DNA of 44,870 nt from Deinococcales bacterium (GTDB lineage: Bacteria > Deinococcota > Deinococci > Deinococcales > JAAFIG01), in contig JANYHH010000047.1 in assembly GCA_025359505.1 (NCBI GenBank), forward strand, positions 1 through 44,870, read 5' to 3'. Position 1 is the stretch's first letter, and each line of letters opens with the position of its first letter. Below are positions 7,684-16,522 of this stretch, one piece after another. The notes below the pieces were generated by a model. That model was not told the origin of the DNA. It did no database searches and saw only the letters and a list, made by a program, of their open reading frames with translations. The position numbers and the translations under genes were made by a program.

Positions 7684-10140
7684 ATGCGATCAACCATCAA
7701 GAAATTCGGCTTAGCCGCCCTACTGCTGACGTTCTTCGTCGGTTGCGTCCAACCACCAGCCCCGGTCAACAGCGATTTTGAAGTCAGTGACGAAGAAGGC
7801 AACACCGTCACCACGCAAGCCGTGCCGACTAACGGCTTAAAAGGCGATTACTACGACAACATAGATTTCACCGGAACGATGAAAACCCGTTACGACGCCA
7901 CCGTGAACCGTAACCCCGGCACAGCCGCACCGATCACAGGCATTCAACCCACGACGTACAGCGTGCGCTGGACGGGGCAGATCATGCCCGCCTTCCCTGA
8001 AACGTACACCTTCACGCTGAGTTACGCGGACGGTGCGCGATTGATGATTAACGGGCAAGTGCTCGTCAACGACTGGGTAGACGGAGCGAAACGCACGAAA
8101 ACGGGCACAGTCGTCTTGCAAGCAAACACAAAATATGACATTCGCTTGGAGTATTACCGTAACGCGACGAATCTTGGAACGATCAAGCTCGAGTGGCAAA
8201 GCCCGAGTCGCACCAAGCAAGTCGTACCAAAAACAAGTTTGTTTCCGGTCGGATCGAACCTTGACCGCGCTCTCGCTATCGTTAAAGTAAAAGCAAATAT
8301 TAGTGCAAACTTAACAGAATCATTTGTGATTCTCGCGCAAACTGGGGATATGACGCTTTTTGCTCCCGAGGCAGGGTCGAGAAACTTTTTCTTTGGTGTA
8401 ATTGATGACCAGAGTCTGATGACACTTTATAAATTAGATCGTAATAATACAGTTTTACGCATGACTGATGTAATCAATAAATCCTCTATAGAAATTGGCG
8501 AAGTCGGAGCTTTTGTCAACGCTGACGGCTCTCAATCACAAACGCAAAGAGCAAACTTGCAGGCCAAGATCGCCGCATTCATTGCGGGGCAAACCTCAGC
8601 GGGTATTCTGAGAGTTCAAGCTGGAACAATCAGACCGCAAGCTGTTACAGATGATATCGTCTGTCCAGTAGTATTTGCCCTTTTACCAAAACCCGTAGCG
8701 CCGGTCTGCAAAAATGGAACATGTCAATCAGAAGCTGACAAATACGTCAAAACGCTTTGCACGATTAGTTCAATTCCAGAAAGGGTATTTTCAGCCGTCG
8801 TTGCGGTCGGAGGAGCGGTTGCTGCGGCTACTGTTCCTGGGGTTGGTTGGGTAGTTGGAGGAACAATTATTGCGATTGTAGTGGTAGATAACAGCGATCT
8901 TGTAGGTGATGCTATTGTTGGCGGACTCACACGTGATCCTGTTGGTTCTTTCGATGTGGTGGCAAGATGGGCGCAGTACAGAAAATGCGTCACTGTTACT
9001 AATCCTGAGAGATGCTTGCTTCAGCTAACACCTATGCCAGTAAATGAAAGAAAAGAAGTGAACTCTTCGGGTGTTGTTGATCCAGGCGTCCGAAATAGTG
9101 GTGTTGAAAACGACACCAAGTCACCTGTCGGCGTCGTGATTAGTAAACGGGAATTCGTCCCTGATCCCAACAGCGCCTCGAGCTTCACGCCAGTTGTTTT
9201 CCCCATTGATTTAAACAACTATATTTTACCAGGAGACACAAACAGCTTCCCTGTGATCTACACCTGTCCAGCAACGCCAACTACCCTGAGGGGAACAGCG
9301 AAATTTTATCATGATGCAAACACGCTGAAAGACTTACTTGGTCAGCCAATCGCCACGTCAAGCCCACTCGAGGTTCTCGTAGTGATCGAATGCTACGGCG
9401 CACCCAAAATTTCCGTATCACCCTCGAGCATCTCTCTCGAGGCGGGGTTGAATGCTTATAGTGACAGAGGATTCTTTAGTGTAACCAATACAGGCAACTC
9501 TGATTTAAAAATTACGGGTATAGGCCCTGATACAACATGGGTCAGTATAGAGCGTTACAGTGCGGAAGCTCTGACCTCTACTCCAATCGCCCCAGGGCAA
9601 ACGAGATACATAGGTTTTACCTTCACATGTGGGCCCTTGATAGAGACTCGAACAGCTAAAATCAGTATTTTCCATGATGATTTAACTTCCCCAAGACCAA
9701 TGATCGTTGATGCAAGAATAAACTGCATAACAAGTCCGATTTTAATTACGATGGGTGGAACAGATTTTTGGCAGAAGGGCGGATGCCAATCCTCTTACTG
9801 TTTTAATCCTCCGCCATTTGAAGGAGATACAGAAACAACATATGCAATAAAAAACAATGGAAGCGTGCCAGTAAGCTTTATAATGAATAATTTAAGGGGT
9901 TACTTTATTAGGTTAGACGGAATTAATCAGTATGAGGCTGTTGGCGCATATATGACTCTTCAACCTGGTGAAGAACGTAATTACCGCCTACTTTTTCTAG
10001 AGTCATGCTTTAATGTAGGTTATGCTCGATATGATATCGTCGTCAAGCCAGAGGTTTGGAGAAGAGTCGATGTCTTTGACTTTTCTAAAGTCATCATATT
10101 GCTTGCTCCTCAGTATGTAATTCACTGCAACGACAGATAA
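7684..10140 (+). CDS. PA14-domain surface lipoprotein, mosaic composition
   Basis: This 818-residue exported protein has a signal peptide with lipobox-like FFVGC (Cys21), then a PA14 domain at about residues 50-180 (GLKGDYYDNIDF, YTFTLSYADGARLMINGQ, IRLEYYRNATNLGTIKLEW), which commonly binds carbohydrate. Residues about 368-405 form a Gly/Ala/Val-rich hydrophobic stretch that could enter a membrane. From about 575 comes an Ig-like module (ISLEAGL...FFSVTNTGNSDLKITGIG) of the ASH/choice-of-anchor type. AGGGGG precedes the ATG. The part encoded after about 8270 is AT-rich and almost free of CTCGAG, unlike the PA14 part, which suggests domain acquisition. The function is unknown, probably adhesion. 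Confidence 0.8.
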   Translation: MRSTIKKFGLAALLLTFFVGCVQPPAPVNSDFEVSDEEGNTVTTQAVPTNGLKGDYYDNIDFTGTMKTRYDATVNRNPGTAAPITGIQPTTYSVRWTGQIMPAFPETYTFTLSYADGARLMINGQVLVNDWVDGAKRTKTGTVVLQANTKYDIRLEYYRNATNLGTIKLEWQSPSRTKQVVPKTSLFPVGSNLDRALAIVKVKANISANLTESFVILAQTGDMTLFAPEAGSRNFFFGVIDDQSLMTLYKLDRNNTVLRMTDVINKSSIEIGEVGAFVNADGSQSQTQRANLQAKIAAFIAGQTSAGILRVQAGTIRPQAVTDDIVCPVVFALLPKPVAPVCKNGTCQSEADKYVKTLCTISSIPERVFSAVVAVGGAVAAATVPGVGWVVGGTIIAIVVVDNSDLVGDAIVGGLTRDPVGSFDVVARWAQYRKCVTVTNPERCLLQLTPMPVNERKEVNSSGVVDPGVRNSGVENDTKSPVGVVISKREFVPDPNSASSFTPVVFPIDLNNYILPGDTNSFPVIYTCPATPTTLRGTAKFYHDANTLKDLLGQPIATSSPLEVLVVIECYGAPKISVSPSSISLEAGLNAYSDRGFFSVTNTGNSDLKITGIGPDTTWVSIERYSAEALTSTPIAPGQTRYIGFTFTCGPLIETRTAKISIFHDDLTSPRPMIVDARINCITSPILITMGGTDFWQKGGCQSSYCFNPPPFEGDTETTYAIKNNGSVPVSFIMNNLRGYFIRLDGINQYEAVGAYMTLQPGEERNYRLLFLESCFNVGYARYDIVVKPEVWRRVDVFDFSKVIILLAPQYVIHCNDR

Positions 10141-10174
10141 AATTACAATACTTTCACAAAATCGTGTCATCAGG

Positions 10175-10195
10175 GCGTTTACGATTAGTAAACGC
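10175..10195. terminator. Hairpin between convergent genes
   Basis: GCGTTTAC (10175-10182) and GTAAACGC (10188-10195) form a perfect 8-bp stem with a 5-nt loop, midway between the convergent ends of the lipoprotein and rhomboid genes. It may serve both strands. There is no strong T-tract. Confidence 0.5.
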
Positions 10196-10211
10196 TCCTC
10201 CCCCTCGAGCC

Positions 10212-10904
10212 TCAGCCCAAGCCGGGGAAGACGTTCGCGGTGATGCGGTACGCGCCGTAGACCAGCACCGCTGCACTCAGCACGCCCAGCACGCGACGAC
10301 GGTCTGGGGATTGCGGGCGGTAAAAGTACCCGAGCGCGATGCCGCTCAGAATCCCGCCGATGTGCGCCCAGTTGTCCACGTTCGGGATAATGAAGCCCAG
10401 CCCGAGCAGCAGCACGATGTTCATCACGTTGCGCCGCAGTTGCTCAAATAACTGACCGACGTTGCGTGTGCCGGCCGCGCAGATGAAGCCAAACAACCCG
10501 CAGATCGCGCCGCTCGCGCCGATGGAGATGATTCGCGGATCGCCGAGGAACGCGCTGGCGAGCGACCCGACGATGCCGGTGACGACGAACGCCAGCAACA
10601 CTTCCTCACCGCCGACAATCTCCTCGAGCTGCCCGCCTAAGTTCCACAGCGCGAGGCTATTCATCAGGATATGTACGAAGCCGCCGTGCAACAGCGTCGC
10701 AGTCAGCAAGCGCCACAGCTCGAGGTTGTTAAACGTGAGGTCTCGAGCGTTGCCGCCGACCTGCACGAGTTCTGGCACGCCGGGCCCATTGATGAGGCTG
10801 GCGAGACTTAAACCGCCGGGAATACAGGACAGCGCGTACAGCACCGCCAATCCAGCCAGCAGCGTGACTGTGACGGGCGCAGCCCTCGAGCGCATTCGCA
10901 TCAT
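10212..10904 (-). CDS. Rhomboid family intramembrane serine protease
   Basis: This multi-pass membrane protein of 230 residues has the rhomboid hallmarks: HGGFVHILMN (residues 73-82 by this start), nucleophile Ser131 in IGASGAICGLFG, and the catalytic partner His181 in NWAHIGG. About six membrane helices are visible. Rhomboids cut substrate proteins inside the membrane; the substrate here is unknown. I chose the ATG at 10904, four bases after the dxs stop; an in-frame upstream GTG at 10943 would overlap dxs. The gene is probably co-transcribed with dxs. Confidence 0.92.
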   Translation of the reverse strand: MMRMRSRAAPVTVTLLAGLAVLYALSCIPGGLSLASLINGPGVPELVQVGGNARDLTFNNLELWRLLTATLLHGGFVHILMNSLALWNLGGQLEEIVGGEEVLLAFVVTGIVGSLASAFLGDPRIISIGASGAICGLFGFICAAGTRNVGQLFEQLRRNVMNIVLLLGLGFIIPNVDNWAHIGGILSGIALGYFYRPQSPDRRRVLGVLSAAVLVYGAYRITANVFPGLG

Positions 10905-10908
10905 GACG

Positions 10909-12780
10909 TTAGTCCGCCGCCACAGGCGCGGCGGCGAAGGCAACGCCCAGCGTCTCGAGGGTTCGGCGGATGCCTGCTGCGTCGATGCCCGCTTGGGCGT
11001 GCAGGCTAGGAATTTCGGCGTGATCCATGAAGTGATCGGGGATGCCCAGCACGCGCACCTCTGGTTTCAGGTCGTGCGCGGCTAAGAACTCCACGACCGC
11101 GCCGCCGAAGCCGCCGACAACCGTGTTGTCCTCGACCGTGATGATCGCCCTCGCAGACCGCGCAATCTGCGTGAGCATCACCGCGTCCAAAGGCTTCACA
11201 AACCGCGCATTGACCACGCCGACATTGCTCGCGCCCTGCACCGCCTCGAGCGCGTACTCGAGACCCTTGCCCGTCCCGAGGATCACGATGTCGTCGCCGG
11301 AAACCAAACGCTCCCACGTGCCCCACTCGAGCTTGCCCCACTCTCCCGCTGCGACGGGCTGCACGCTGCCCCTTGGGTAACGAATCGCTACCGGGCCCGT
11401 CTGCTCGAGGCTCGCTTTTAGCATTCCGCGCAGCTCGAGCGCGTCTTTGGGCACGGCGATCTGCACGTTCGGTACGAGGCGCAGGTAACTCAGGTCAAAG
11501 ACGCCGTGGTGCGTCGGGCCGTCCGCGCCGACCACGCCAGCGCGGTCGATGGCGAAGACGACGTTCAGATTCTCAATCGCCACGTCATGCACGAGTTGAT
11601 CGAAGCCGCGTTGCAGGAAGGTTGAGTAAATCGCCACGACGGGTTTGATACCGCGCAGCGCCATGCCAGCGGCCGCCGTCACGGCGACCTCTTCGGCGAT
11701 GCCAGTATCTAAGTAGCGCTCCGGGTGCTTGGCGGCAAATTCCACCAGCCCAGATCCCTCGCGCATCGCGGGCGTGATGACGTAAACATCCTTGCGCTGA
11801 GCGACGATCTCGATCATCGCGTCACCAAAAGCGTTGCTCCACGTATAGCCCTTTTTATTGACCTCGAGCGGGCTGTCGACATCGAATTTGCTCGGGCTAT
11901 GCCAGTAGATTGGATTGCTTTCCGCGACTTCCATGCCTTTGCCTTTGCGGGTGATGACGTGCAGCACGGTCGGGCCGTCCAGCTCTTTGATTTTCTCGAG
12001 CAGGTACACGAGTTCTTTGACGTTGTGGCCGTCGACGGGCCCGACGTAGCGCAGGTTCATCGCGGTGAACGGGTTCTTGCTGTGCGGGTCAAAAAACGTG
12101 CGAGCCGCATCTTTCGCCCTCGAGACGAGATCGCCGAGCAGCTTGCCGACGAGTTTCTTGCCGCCTTTTTCGGCGCTCTGAAACCACTTTTGCACCTGCA
12201 ACGTCCTGAAGTAACCGTTCATCGCGCCGACGTTTTCACTGATGCTCATGTCGTTGTCGTTTAAGACAATCAGCATTTTTGATTGCTTGTAGCCGATGGA
12301 GTTCAGCGCTGCCAACGCCATACCGCCCGTCAACGCGCCGTCGCCGATCACAGGGATGACATGGAAACTCTCGCCTTGTGCGTCCCTTGCCAGCGCCATA
12401 CCGAATGCGTTGGCGAGGCTGGTGCTGGCGTGACCGACGGTGATCGCGTCGTGGACGGACTCACTGACTTTGGTGAAGCCAGATAGACCGCCCTCTTTTT
12501 TGATCGTGTCCATCTGCGCCTTGCGCCCGGTCAGAATCTTATGCCCATACGCTTGATGCCCGACATCCCACAGAATGCGGTCGGTTGGGCTGCTAAACAC
12601 GTAATGCAGCGCGACCGTGAGTTCCACCGTCCCCAAACTCGAGGCCAGATGCAGGCCGCCCCTCGAGCAAATGCGGATGATTTCTTGGCGCACCTCTTGT
12701 GATAGCGCGGGCAGGTCTTCAACACTCAATTTTTTCAGATCGGCGGGACTGTCCACGCCCTCGAGCAGCTTGTTATTCAT
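10909..12780 (-). CDS. dxs: 1-deoxy-D-xylulose-5-phosphate synthase
   Basis: This 623-residue cytoplasmic enzyme joins pyruvate and glyceraldehyde 3-phosphate, with thiamine diphosphate, in the first step of the MEP isoprenoid pathway. Motifs in order: [16 protein letters not shown] near 71-86, [24 protein letters not shown], the thiamine-diphosphate motif [15 protein letters not shown] at 146-160, DIAEE-type [15 protein letters not shown] with the catalytic glutamate, and [24 protein letters not shown]. Length is full. The gene follows a lipoprotein gene by 13 bp and precedes the rhomboid gene. ispH of the same pathway lies 26 kb away in this window. Confidence 0.97.
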   Translation of the reverse strand: MNNKLLEGVDSPADLKKLSVEDLPALSQEVRQEIIRICSRGGLHLASSLGTVELTVALHYVFSSPTDRILWDVGHQAYGHKILTGRKAQMDTIKKEGGLSGFTKVSESVHDAITVGHASTSLANAFGMALARDAQGESFHVIPVIGDGALTGGMALAALNSIGYKQSKMLIVLNDNDMSISENVGAMNGYFRTLQVQKWFQSAEKGGKKLVGKLLGDLVSRAKDAARTFFDPHSKNPFTAMNLRYVGPVDGHNVKELVYLLEKIKELDGPTVLHVITRKGKGMEVAESNPIYWHSPSKFDVDSPLEVNKKGYTWSNAFGDAMIEIVAQRKDVYVITPAMREGSGLVEFAAKHPERYLDTGIAEEVAVTAAAGMALRGIKPVVAIYSTFLQRGFDQLVHDVAIENLNVVFAIDRAGVVGADGPTHHGVFDLSYLRLVPNVQIAVPKDALELRGMLKASLEQTGPVAIRYPRGSVQPVAAGEWGKLEWGTWERLVSGDDIVILGTGKGLEYALEAVQGASNVGVVNARFVKPLDAVMLTQIARSARAIITVEDNTVVGGFGGAVVEFLAAHDLKPEVRVLGIPDHFMDHAEIPSLHAQAGIDAAGIRRTLETLGVAFAAAPVAAD

Positions 12781-12793
12781 AATAAAGATCAGT

Positions 12794-13501
12794 CTATTGC
12801 GGTTTTGCCTTGAAGTTATAGTTCACGAGCACCAAGCCCTCGCGGGTTTCGACCTCGCCGATGAACGGCACAAAGCGAATGCGTTGAGACTCCAAAATCG
12901 GTTGAAACTGCGGCTTTGCTGATTCGGCGGCCGTCAAATCCAGATACTCGAGCCGATTGTCGCGCAGGATCAGGAACGCGTCGTACTCGGTGTCGCGGAT
13001 CTTGAATTTCTCGCGGGTGACGACTTTAGAAATGTACGTGAAGCGCATTTTGCGCGTGCCTTCTTTGGTGACGAGCGAGGCGGTCGTGCTGCCCGTCCAC
13101 GTCTTGCCCACAGCCAAGGTTGCCTCGGACGGGTACTCCTGCACGGGCTGGTCATACGTGATCTGGTAAAACTCTGGCGCACCCTCGCCCCAGAGCTTGA
13201 CGCCCGTCGCATCGAACTCGCGGTAATAGAAGCGCTCCTGACCGCGCCCGATGAAACGCAGCGCCGTCAGCACCTTGGATTGGTAACTGGTCGGGCCCTC
13301 GATCCGCACGATGTATGGCGCGGTATCAAGCGGCTCGCCCGGCTTCAAGTACGACCACACCAGCCCGCTCTGCGACGGGTAGTAACTAACCTGATCGGCC
13401 GCCACGGTCGTCGTGACGTTCTGAACGGCTGGGGGCACACACGCTGCGACGCTCAGCAGCACCGCCATCAAAGGCAAAATCTTAAAGACACGCATGACCA
13501 T
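12794..13501 (-). CDS. Lipoprotein of unknown function
   Basis: This 235-residue protein has a clear lipoprotein signal peptide ([19 protein letters not shown]), so it is expected to be lipid-anchored outside the cytoplasmic membrane. The mature part is rich in beta strands and aromatic residues ([42 protein letters not shown]). I do not recognise the family. An ATG at 13501 has GGGGG 10 nt upstream; an in-frame ATG at 13495 is also possible. It is the first gene of a lipoprotein-dxs-rhomboid cluster. Confidence 0.8.
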   Translation of the reverse strand: MVMRVFKILPLMAVLLSVAACVPPAVQNVTTTVAADQVSYYPSQSGLVWSYLKPGEPLDTAPYIVRIEGPTSYQSKVLTALRFIGRGQERFYYREFDATGVKLWGEGAPEFYQITYDQPVQEYPSEATLAVGKTWTGSTTASLVTKEGTRKMRFTYISKVVTREKFKIRDTEYDAFLILRDNRLEYLDLTAAESAKPQFQPILESQRIRFVPFIGEVETREGLVLVNYNFKAKPQ

Positions 13502-13551
13502 ATGATACCGATTCCCCCTCGAGACAGATGAACCGCTTTTTTCCCCAAGCC

Positions 13552-13580
13552 TTGACAGCGCACTGGCTTGCCCGTAGGAT
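13552..13580 (+). promoter_or_regulatory. Promoter of tRNA-Thr
   Basis: A perfect -35 TTGACA (13552-13557), a 17-bp spacer and the -10 TAGGAT (13575-13580) lie 33 bp upstream of the tRNA. This is one of the clearest sigma-70-type promoters in the window. Confidence 0.8.
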
Positions 13581-13613
13581 TCTTTTCGCCCTCGAGCACT
13601 TGCCTTGGGACGC

Positions 13614-13688
13614 GCCGATGTAGCTCAGCGGTAGAGCAGCCGATTCGTAATCGGCAGGTCGTCAGTTCAAATCTGACCATCGGCTCCA
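13614..13688 (+). tRNA. tRNA-Thr (CGT anticodon), CCA encoded
   Basis: The cloverleaf folds by eye. Acceptor arm GCCGATG pairs with CATCGGC. The anticodon stem GCCGA/TCGGC carries the loop TTCGTAA with anticodon CGT. The T arm contains GTTCAAATC, and CCA is encoded at 13686-13688. The last 45 bp are duplicated at 22790-22834, so the gene is the attachment site of the integrated element on its right. Confidence 0.95.
13644..13688. other. attL core (tRNA-Thr 3' half)
   Basis: These 45 bp, from the anticodon loop (TTCGTAA) to the encoded CCA, are identical to 22790-22834. The identity ends sharply on both sides. Confidence 0.92.
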
Positions 13689-13695
13689 AGAAAAA

Positions 13696-13718
13696 CCCCG
13701 TCTAGGACGGGGTTTTTT
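13696..13718 (+). terminator. Rho-independent terminator after tRNA-Thr
   Basis: CCCCGTC-TAG-GACGGGG forms a 7-bp stem followed by six T. It lies inside the element and ends the reconstituted tRNA transcript. Confidence 0.9.
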
Positions 13719-13757
13719 CGTTTTACATTTTAGTCAGGGTTGCCCTTTTGGGGGTGC

Positions 13758-13797
13758 GTCTGCTTATTTGTTTGCTATAGACCTAGAATCTGCTTAA
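13758..13797. other. Left arm-type sites for the integrase (putative)
   Basis: Related short motifs GTCTGCTTA (13758-13766), TTGCTATAG (13772-13780) and TCTGCTTAA (13789-13797) lie between attL and the integrase gene; the last overlaps the integrase stop codon. The same motifs recur at 22653-22675 near the other end. Matching motifs at both ends are what arm-binding sites of a lambda-type integrase look like. Confidence 0.5.
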
Positions 13798-15194
13798 TTC
13801 ACCGTAACGACTTGCACGTCTCGTTTCGGTAATGGCGTCTCAAATAAATCAACGATGTGCTGACGCTTTTCACTCTCGAGAACATGGCGATAAACGCGGT
13901 AGGTCAGCGCAATGTCTGAATGTCCAAGCGTTTTGCTCACCACTTCAATGGGTACGCCGCGACGCAACATCAGGGTTCCAGCGGTGTGGCGTAAGTCGTG
14001 GGGCGAGATGCGCGGCAGTGGAGTGCCAGCGCGAATCACAGCCTCGAGCGTGGCGCGGTATTCCCTCGGAATGAGTTTCATGCGCCGCTCGAGCGTGGAG
14101 CGTTCCATCTTGAACGTGCGACTTTTAACTTTCGTCTTTGTTCGTTTATCGCGCAGCTTCGTGTCTGGGTTTGACCATTCTACGAGGCTCACAATCGCCC
14201 GCTGAAGGTTGTCGGGGTGGGTGAACGCACCTTCGCTCGTCGGAAACACGGGCGCGTCTGAACGCATCGTCACGCCCTTGTGCGCGTACTCCTCGAGCAT
14301 CGCGTTCTTGTGGTTGCTGAGCATCGCTTTGAGGCTCGAGGGCATCAGCAGGTCACGGTTTCCCGCTTCGGTTTTCGCAGATGGTCGCATCTCGAGCGGG
14401 CCGCCCGGCGCGGTGAGGTTCTGGCGAATATGGATCACGCCAGCCTCAATGTCAACGTGTTTCCAAGTCAGCCCCATTGCTTCGCCTTTGCGAAGACCCA
14501 AAGAGGCGCACAAGAACAGTGCGGGCCAGAGTCGCGCCGCGCCCGCTTCGTATAGCGCGGTTCCGAGTTCGTGCAACCGCGCAGCCTGATCGAAGTCCAG
14601 CGCTACGCCGGGGTGTTCGGTGCGTGCCACTTTCGGGCGTTTAACGTTCGTGGCATGGTTGACGTACATCAAACCGTCTGAGACTGCTTCTCTCAGCACA
14701 GCGCGAATGCGTGTCAGGACGCCCGCTAGGGTGCGGCTTGCCATCGTGCGCCCTTTGCCTAGCCCCGTCGTCATCTGACGCTCTGCGAGGGCGCTCATGG
14801 CGTCTTTGATGTGCTGGGGGCGAATGTCGCGCACCTTCATTTTCGCCAGATGCTCGAGCGCGTAGCCGATGTCTTGTTTGTAACCGCGCTGCGTGCTGGT
14901 CGCTAATCCCTTTTGACGGGTCAGCCATGTTTTGGCGTACTCCTCAAAAGTCGTGCGGTCTGGTGCGGCCAGCATCCCGCGCTCGTGATCGGTGACGGCT
15001 TTTGCGGCTGCTTTTTGAGCGGCGGTTTTGTCTGCTGCAATGCCGCTGACCCTGATCTGCTTACCGAGCTTGTAACCAACGGTGACTTGCCAGCACCACC
15101 GTTTCCCGTCGCGGTGCTGGTAGATCGTTCCGGTGCTGTTGCCTCGAGCCTTGTTTTTGCCGCGTTTCACTGCGTCGTTTGTTGCGTCAGCCAT
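13794..15194 (-). CDS. int: Tyrosine recombinase (phage-type integrase)
   Basis: This 466-residue integrase has an N-terminal arm-binding region (TIYQHRDGKRWCWQVTVGYKLG), a core-binding domain at about 80-175, and a catalytic domain with Arg235 in LGLRKGEAMGL, His399 and Arg402 in HDLRH, His425 in LGHSDIAL and the probable nucleophile Tyr435 in YRVYRHV. Between about 340 and 390 sits a charged insertion (KLRDKRTKTKVKSRT) not usual in short integrases. It should catalyse site-specific integration at tRNA-Thr. It overlaps the XRE gene by 8 bp and is probably co-transcribed with it. Confidence 0.95.
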   Translation of the reverse strand: MADATNDAVKRGKNKARGNSTGTIYQHRDGKRWCWQVTVGYKLGKQIRVSGIAADKTAAQKAAAKAVTDHERGMLAAPDRTTFEEYAKTWLTRQKGLATSTQRGYKQDIGYALEHLAKMKVRDIRPQHIKDAMSALAERQMTTGLGKGRTMASRTLAGVLTRIRAVLREAVSDGLMYVNHATNVKRPKVARTEHPGVALDFDQAARLHELGTALYEAGAARLWPALFLCASLGLRKGEAMGLTWKHVDIEAGVIHIRQNLTAPGGPLEMRPSAKTEAGNRDLLMPSSLKAMLSNHKNAMLEEYAHKGVTMRSDAPVFPTSEGAFTHPDNLQRAIVSLVEWSNPDTKLRDKRTKTKVKSRTFKMERSTLERRMKLIPREYRATLEAVIRAGTPLPRISPHDLRHTAGTLMLRRGVPIEVVSKTLGHSDIALTYRVYRHVLESEKRQHIVDLFETPLPKRDVQVVTVN

Positions 15195-15408
15195 CGCGCA
15201 CCACCTCGAGCAAGTCGTTTGGTGTCACGGTCTGGCCGGTCAGTTTCTCGAGTGTGCTGACTATTTTCCCCATCGCTTCAAACCGTAACCCGTCTTGCTT
15301 GTCATTACAGATGTCGTAGACAGCGGTTCTCGAGAGTCCTGACGCTTTCCACAGCGCATACGGTGTCTTGCCGTGTGCTTCGAGGTATTGCCTGAGTTTC
15401 CATTTCAC
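15187..15408 (-). CDS. XRE/Cro-type helix-turn-helix repressor of the element
   Basis: This small DNA-binding protein has the XRE fold KWKLRQYLEAHGKTPYALWKASGLSRTAVYDICNDK (in overlapping pieces), followed by a helix rich in Leu (MGKIVSTLEKLTGQTVTPNDLLEVV). It matches the short Cro/C-protein type. I chose the GTG at 15408 because GAGGTG lies 6 nt upstream; an ATG at 15435 would add nine residues. The position between the integrase and a divergent promoter region suggests that it represses its own and the rightward promoter. Confidence 0.85.
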   Translation of the reverse strand: MKWKLRQYLEAHGKTPYALWKASGLSRTAVYDICNDKQDGLRFEAMGKIVSTLEKLTGQTVTPNDLLEVVRDG

Positions 15409-15450
15409 TTTGACCACCTCTCTATTCTCGAGCATTCCGCTCTAAGCAGA

Positions 15451-15515
15451 ATAGTATCACTACAGACTACGTGCTGTCTATAGTTGACATATGCAGTCTA
15501 AAGAAGTAATATAAA
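15451..15515. promoter_or_regulatory. Face-to-face promoter/operator region of the element
   Basis: Rightward: TTGACA (15484-15489), then 17 bp and TAATAT (15507-15512), or 20 bp and TATAAA (15510-15515). Leftward on the minus strand: TAGACA (15475-15480), an 18-bp spacer and TACTAT (15451-15456). Short related motifs CAGACTA, TGTCTATA and CAGTCTA lie across both promoters and are candidate repressor half-sites. The layout is that of a lysogeny-type switch. Confidence 0.6.
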
Positions 15516-15580
15516 TGCACTCAAGACCGCCGTCCCTAGAAAAGAGACGGTCTCGAGAATCCCAAGTTGTCAGGAGTCCC

Positions 15581-15841
15581 ATGAACAATAGCATCACAGC
15601 CCTCACGCAAGAAATGACCTTCGGCGGCAAACTCGAGAACGGCTACATCACACGCCGCGTACTGGTCACGCACGGTCACGGCGGCGATTGGTACAAACTC
15701 GAGATGACCAACGAACACCCGTCACGCCGCACGATCACCTACCACCGCGAGGACTGCACCACCCGTCAGCCGATCACCGAACACGAGGCCCGAGCATGGA
15801 AGGCGCGGCTCAAGGATGCCCGCGAGCGTCGCGCCGCGTGA
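15581..15841 (+). CDS. Hypothetical element protein, 86 aa
   Basis: This is the first gene rightward from the switch promoter. The ATG at 15581 has AGGAG 6 nt upstream; an ATG at 15515 in the same frame has none. The product is small, polar, and rich in His, Thr and Arg, with a beta-rich middle (GYITRRVLVTHGHGGDWYKLEM) and a basic C-terminal helix (HEARAWKARLKDARERRAA). I do not recognise it. Its promoter position suggests an early or regulatory role. Confidence 0.65.
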   Translation: MNNSITALTQEMTFGGKLENGYITRRVLVTHGHGGDWYKLEMTNEHPSRRTITYHREDCTTRQPITEHEARAWKARLKDARERRAA

Positions 15842-15906
15842 AGCCTGTTCACTCAGGGGGGCGTCAGCCCCCCACCTTCCTTAGCCAAGACGGTGAGCGG
15901 GTCAGT

Positions 15907-16038
15907 GTGACCATCGAGAGAAAAGGATCGCACGCACTGGTCAAGCTCGAGACGCACGACTGGTCTTGCACCTTGCCAGCATCGGCATTCGTTCTGGAGC
16001 GCATCGCGCATAAGTTGAAAGGTCAGGTCAACGCATGA
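15907..16038 (+). CDS. Small hypothetical element protein, 43 aa
   Basis: A GTG at 15907 opens a 43-residue frame (MTIERKGSHALVKLETHDWS then CTLPASAFVLERIAHKLKGQ). It resembles the strand-rich middle of the preceding small protein in style but not clearly in sequence. Its stop overlaps the next ATG as ATGA (16035-16038), which supports translation. The frame is open further upstream, so the start is uncertain. The function is unknown. Confidence 0.55.
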   Translation: MTIERKGSHALVKLETHDWSCTLPASAFVLERIAHKLKGQVNA

Positions 16039-16137
16039 ATCAACCCGAGTACACCGTAGAGCTAACCGCACCGGATCTGTTCACCCTCGAGTCACTATGC
16101 AAGACCCTGCGTGATCTTGGCTCACTGGACTGGGAGG
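16035..16137 (+). pseudogene. Small element gene interrupted by the IS3-family insertion
   Basis: An ATG at 16035 overlaps the preceding stop by 4 bp. Thirty-four codons are readable (MNQPEYTVELTAPDLFTLES then LCKTLRDLGSLDWEV) before the left end of the insertion sequence at 16138. Joining the flanks directly (16137 to 17417) would continue for about a dozen codons to a TAG near 17455. The gene was therefore either short or lost its 3' part with the insertion. Confidence 0.6.
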
Positions 16138-16204
16138 TGGGATTCCCACGAATAAGTGGACTTGATGCAACTCGAGTCGCTCCGAGTCAGAATCAGGAGC
16201 GATC

Positions 16205-16522
16205 ATGCCCATCAAGAAACGCACGCAGGAATACCCCGCTGATTTCAGAACCCAATCTGTTCAGCTCGCCCTCACCAGCGGTAAGTCCCGACGCGTTGTT
16301 GCTGACGAACTCGGTGTGGGATTGAGTACCCTCTGCAAATGGGTCAAGCAGCATCACCGCACCCCAAACGCAGCGCAGACCATCTCACCCTTGACTGGGC
16401 TGACCACGCAGCAAAGCCTCGAACAAGAAGTGCGTCGCTTGAAACGCGAACTCGAGATTGTCCGTCAAGAGCGTGAAATTTTAAAAGCAGCCACGAAATT
16501 CTTCGCCAAGGAAAACCAGTGA
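16205..16522 (+). CDS. IS3-family transposase OrfA
   Basis: This 105-residue protein has an N-terminal helix-turn-helix (YPADFRTQSVQLALTSGKSR, VADELGVGLSTLCKWVKQH), which binds the terminal inverted repeats, and a C-terminal leucine-zipper-like coil (LEQEVRRLKRELEIVRQERE) for pairing with OrfB. Its stop overlaps the OrfB start. Both genes appear intact. Confidence 0.93.
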   Translation: MPIKKRTQEYPADFRTQSVQLALTSGKSRRVVADELGVGLSTLCKWVKQHHRTPNAAQTISPLTGLTTQQSLEQEVRRLKRELEIVRQEREILKAATKFFAKENQ

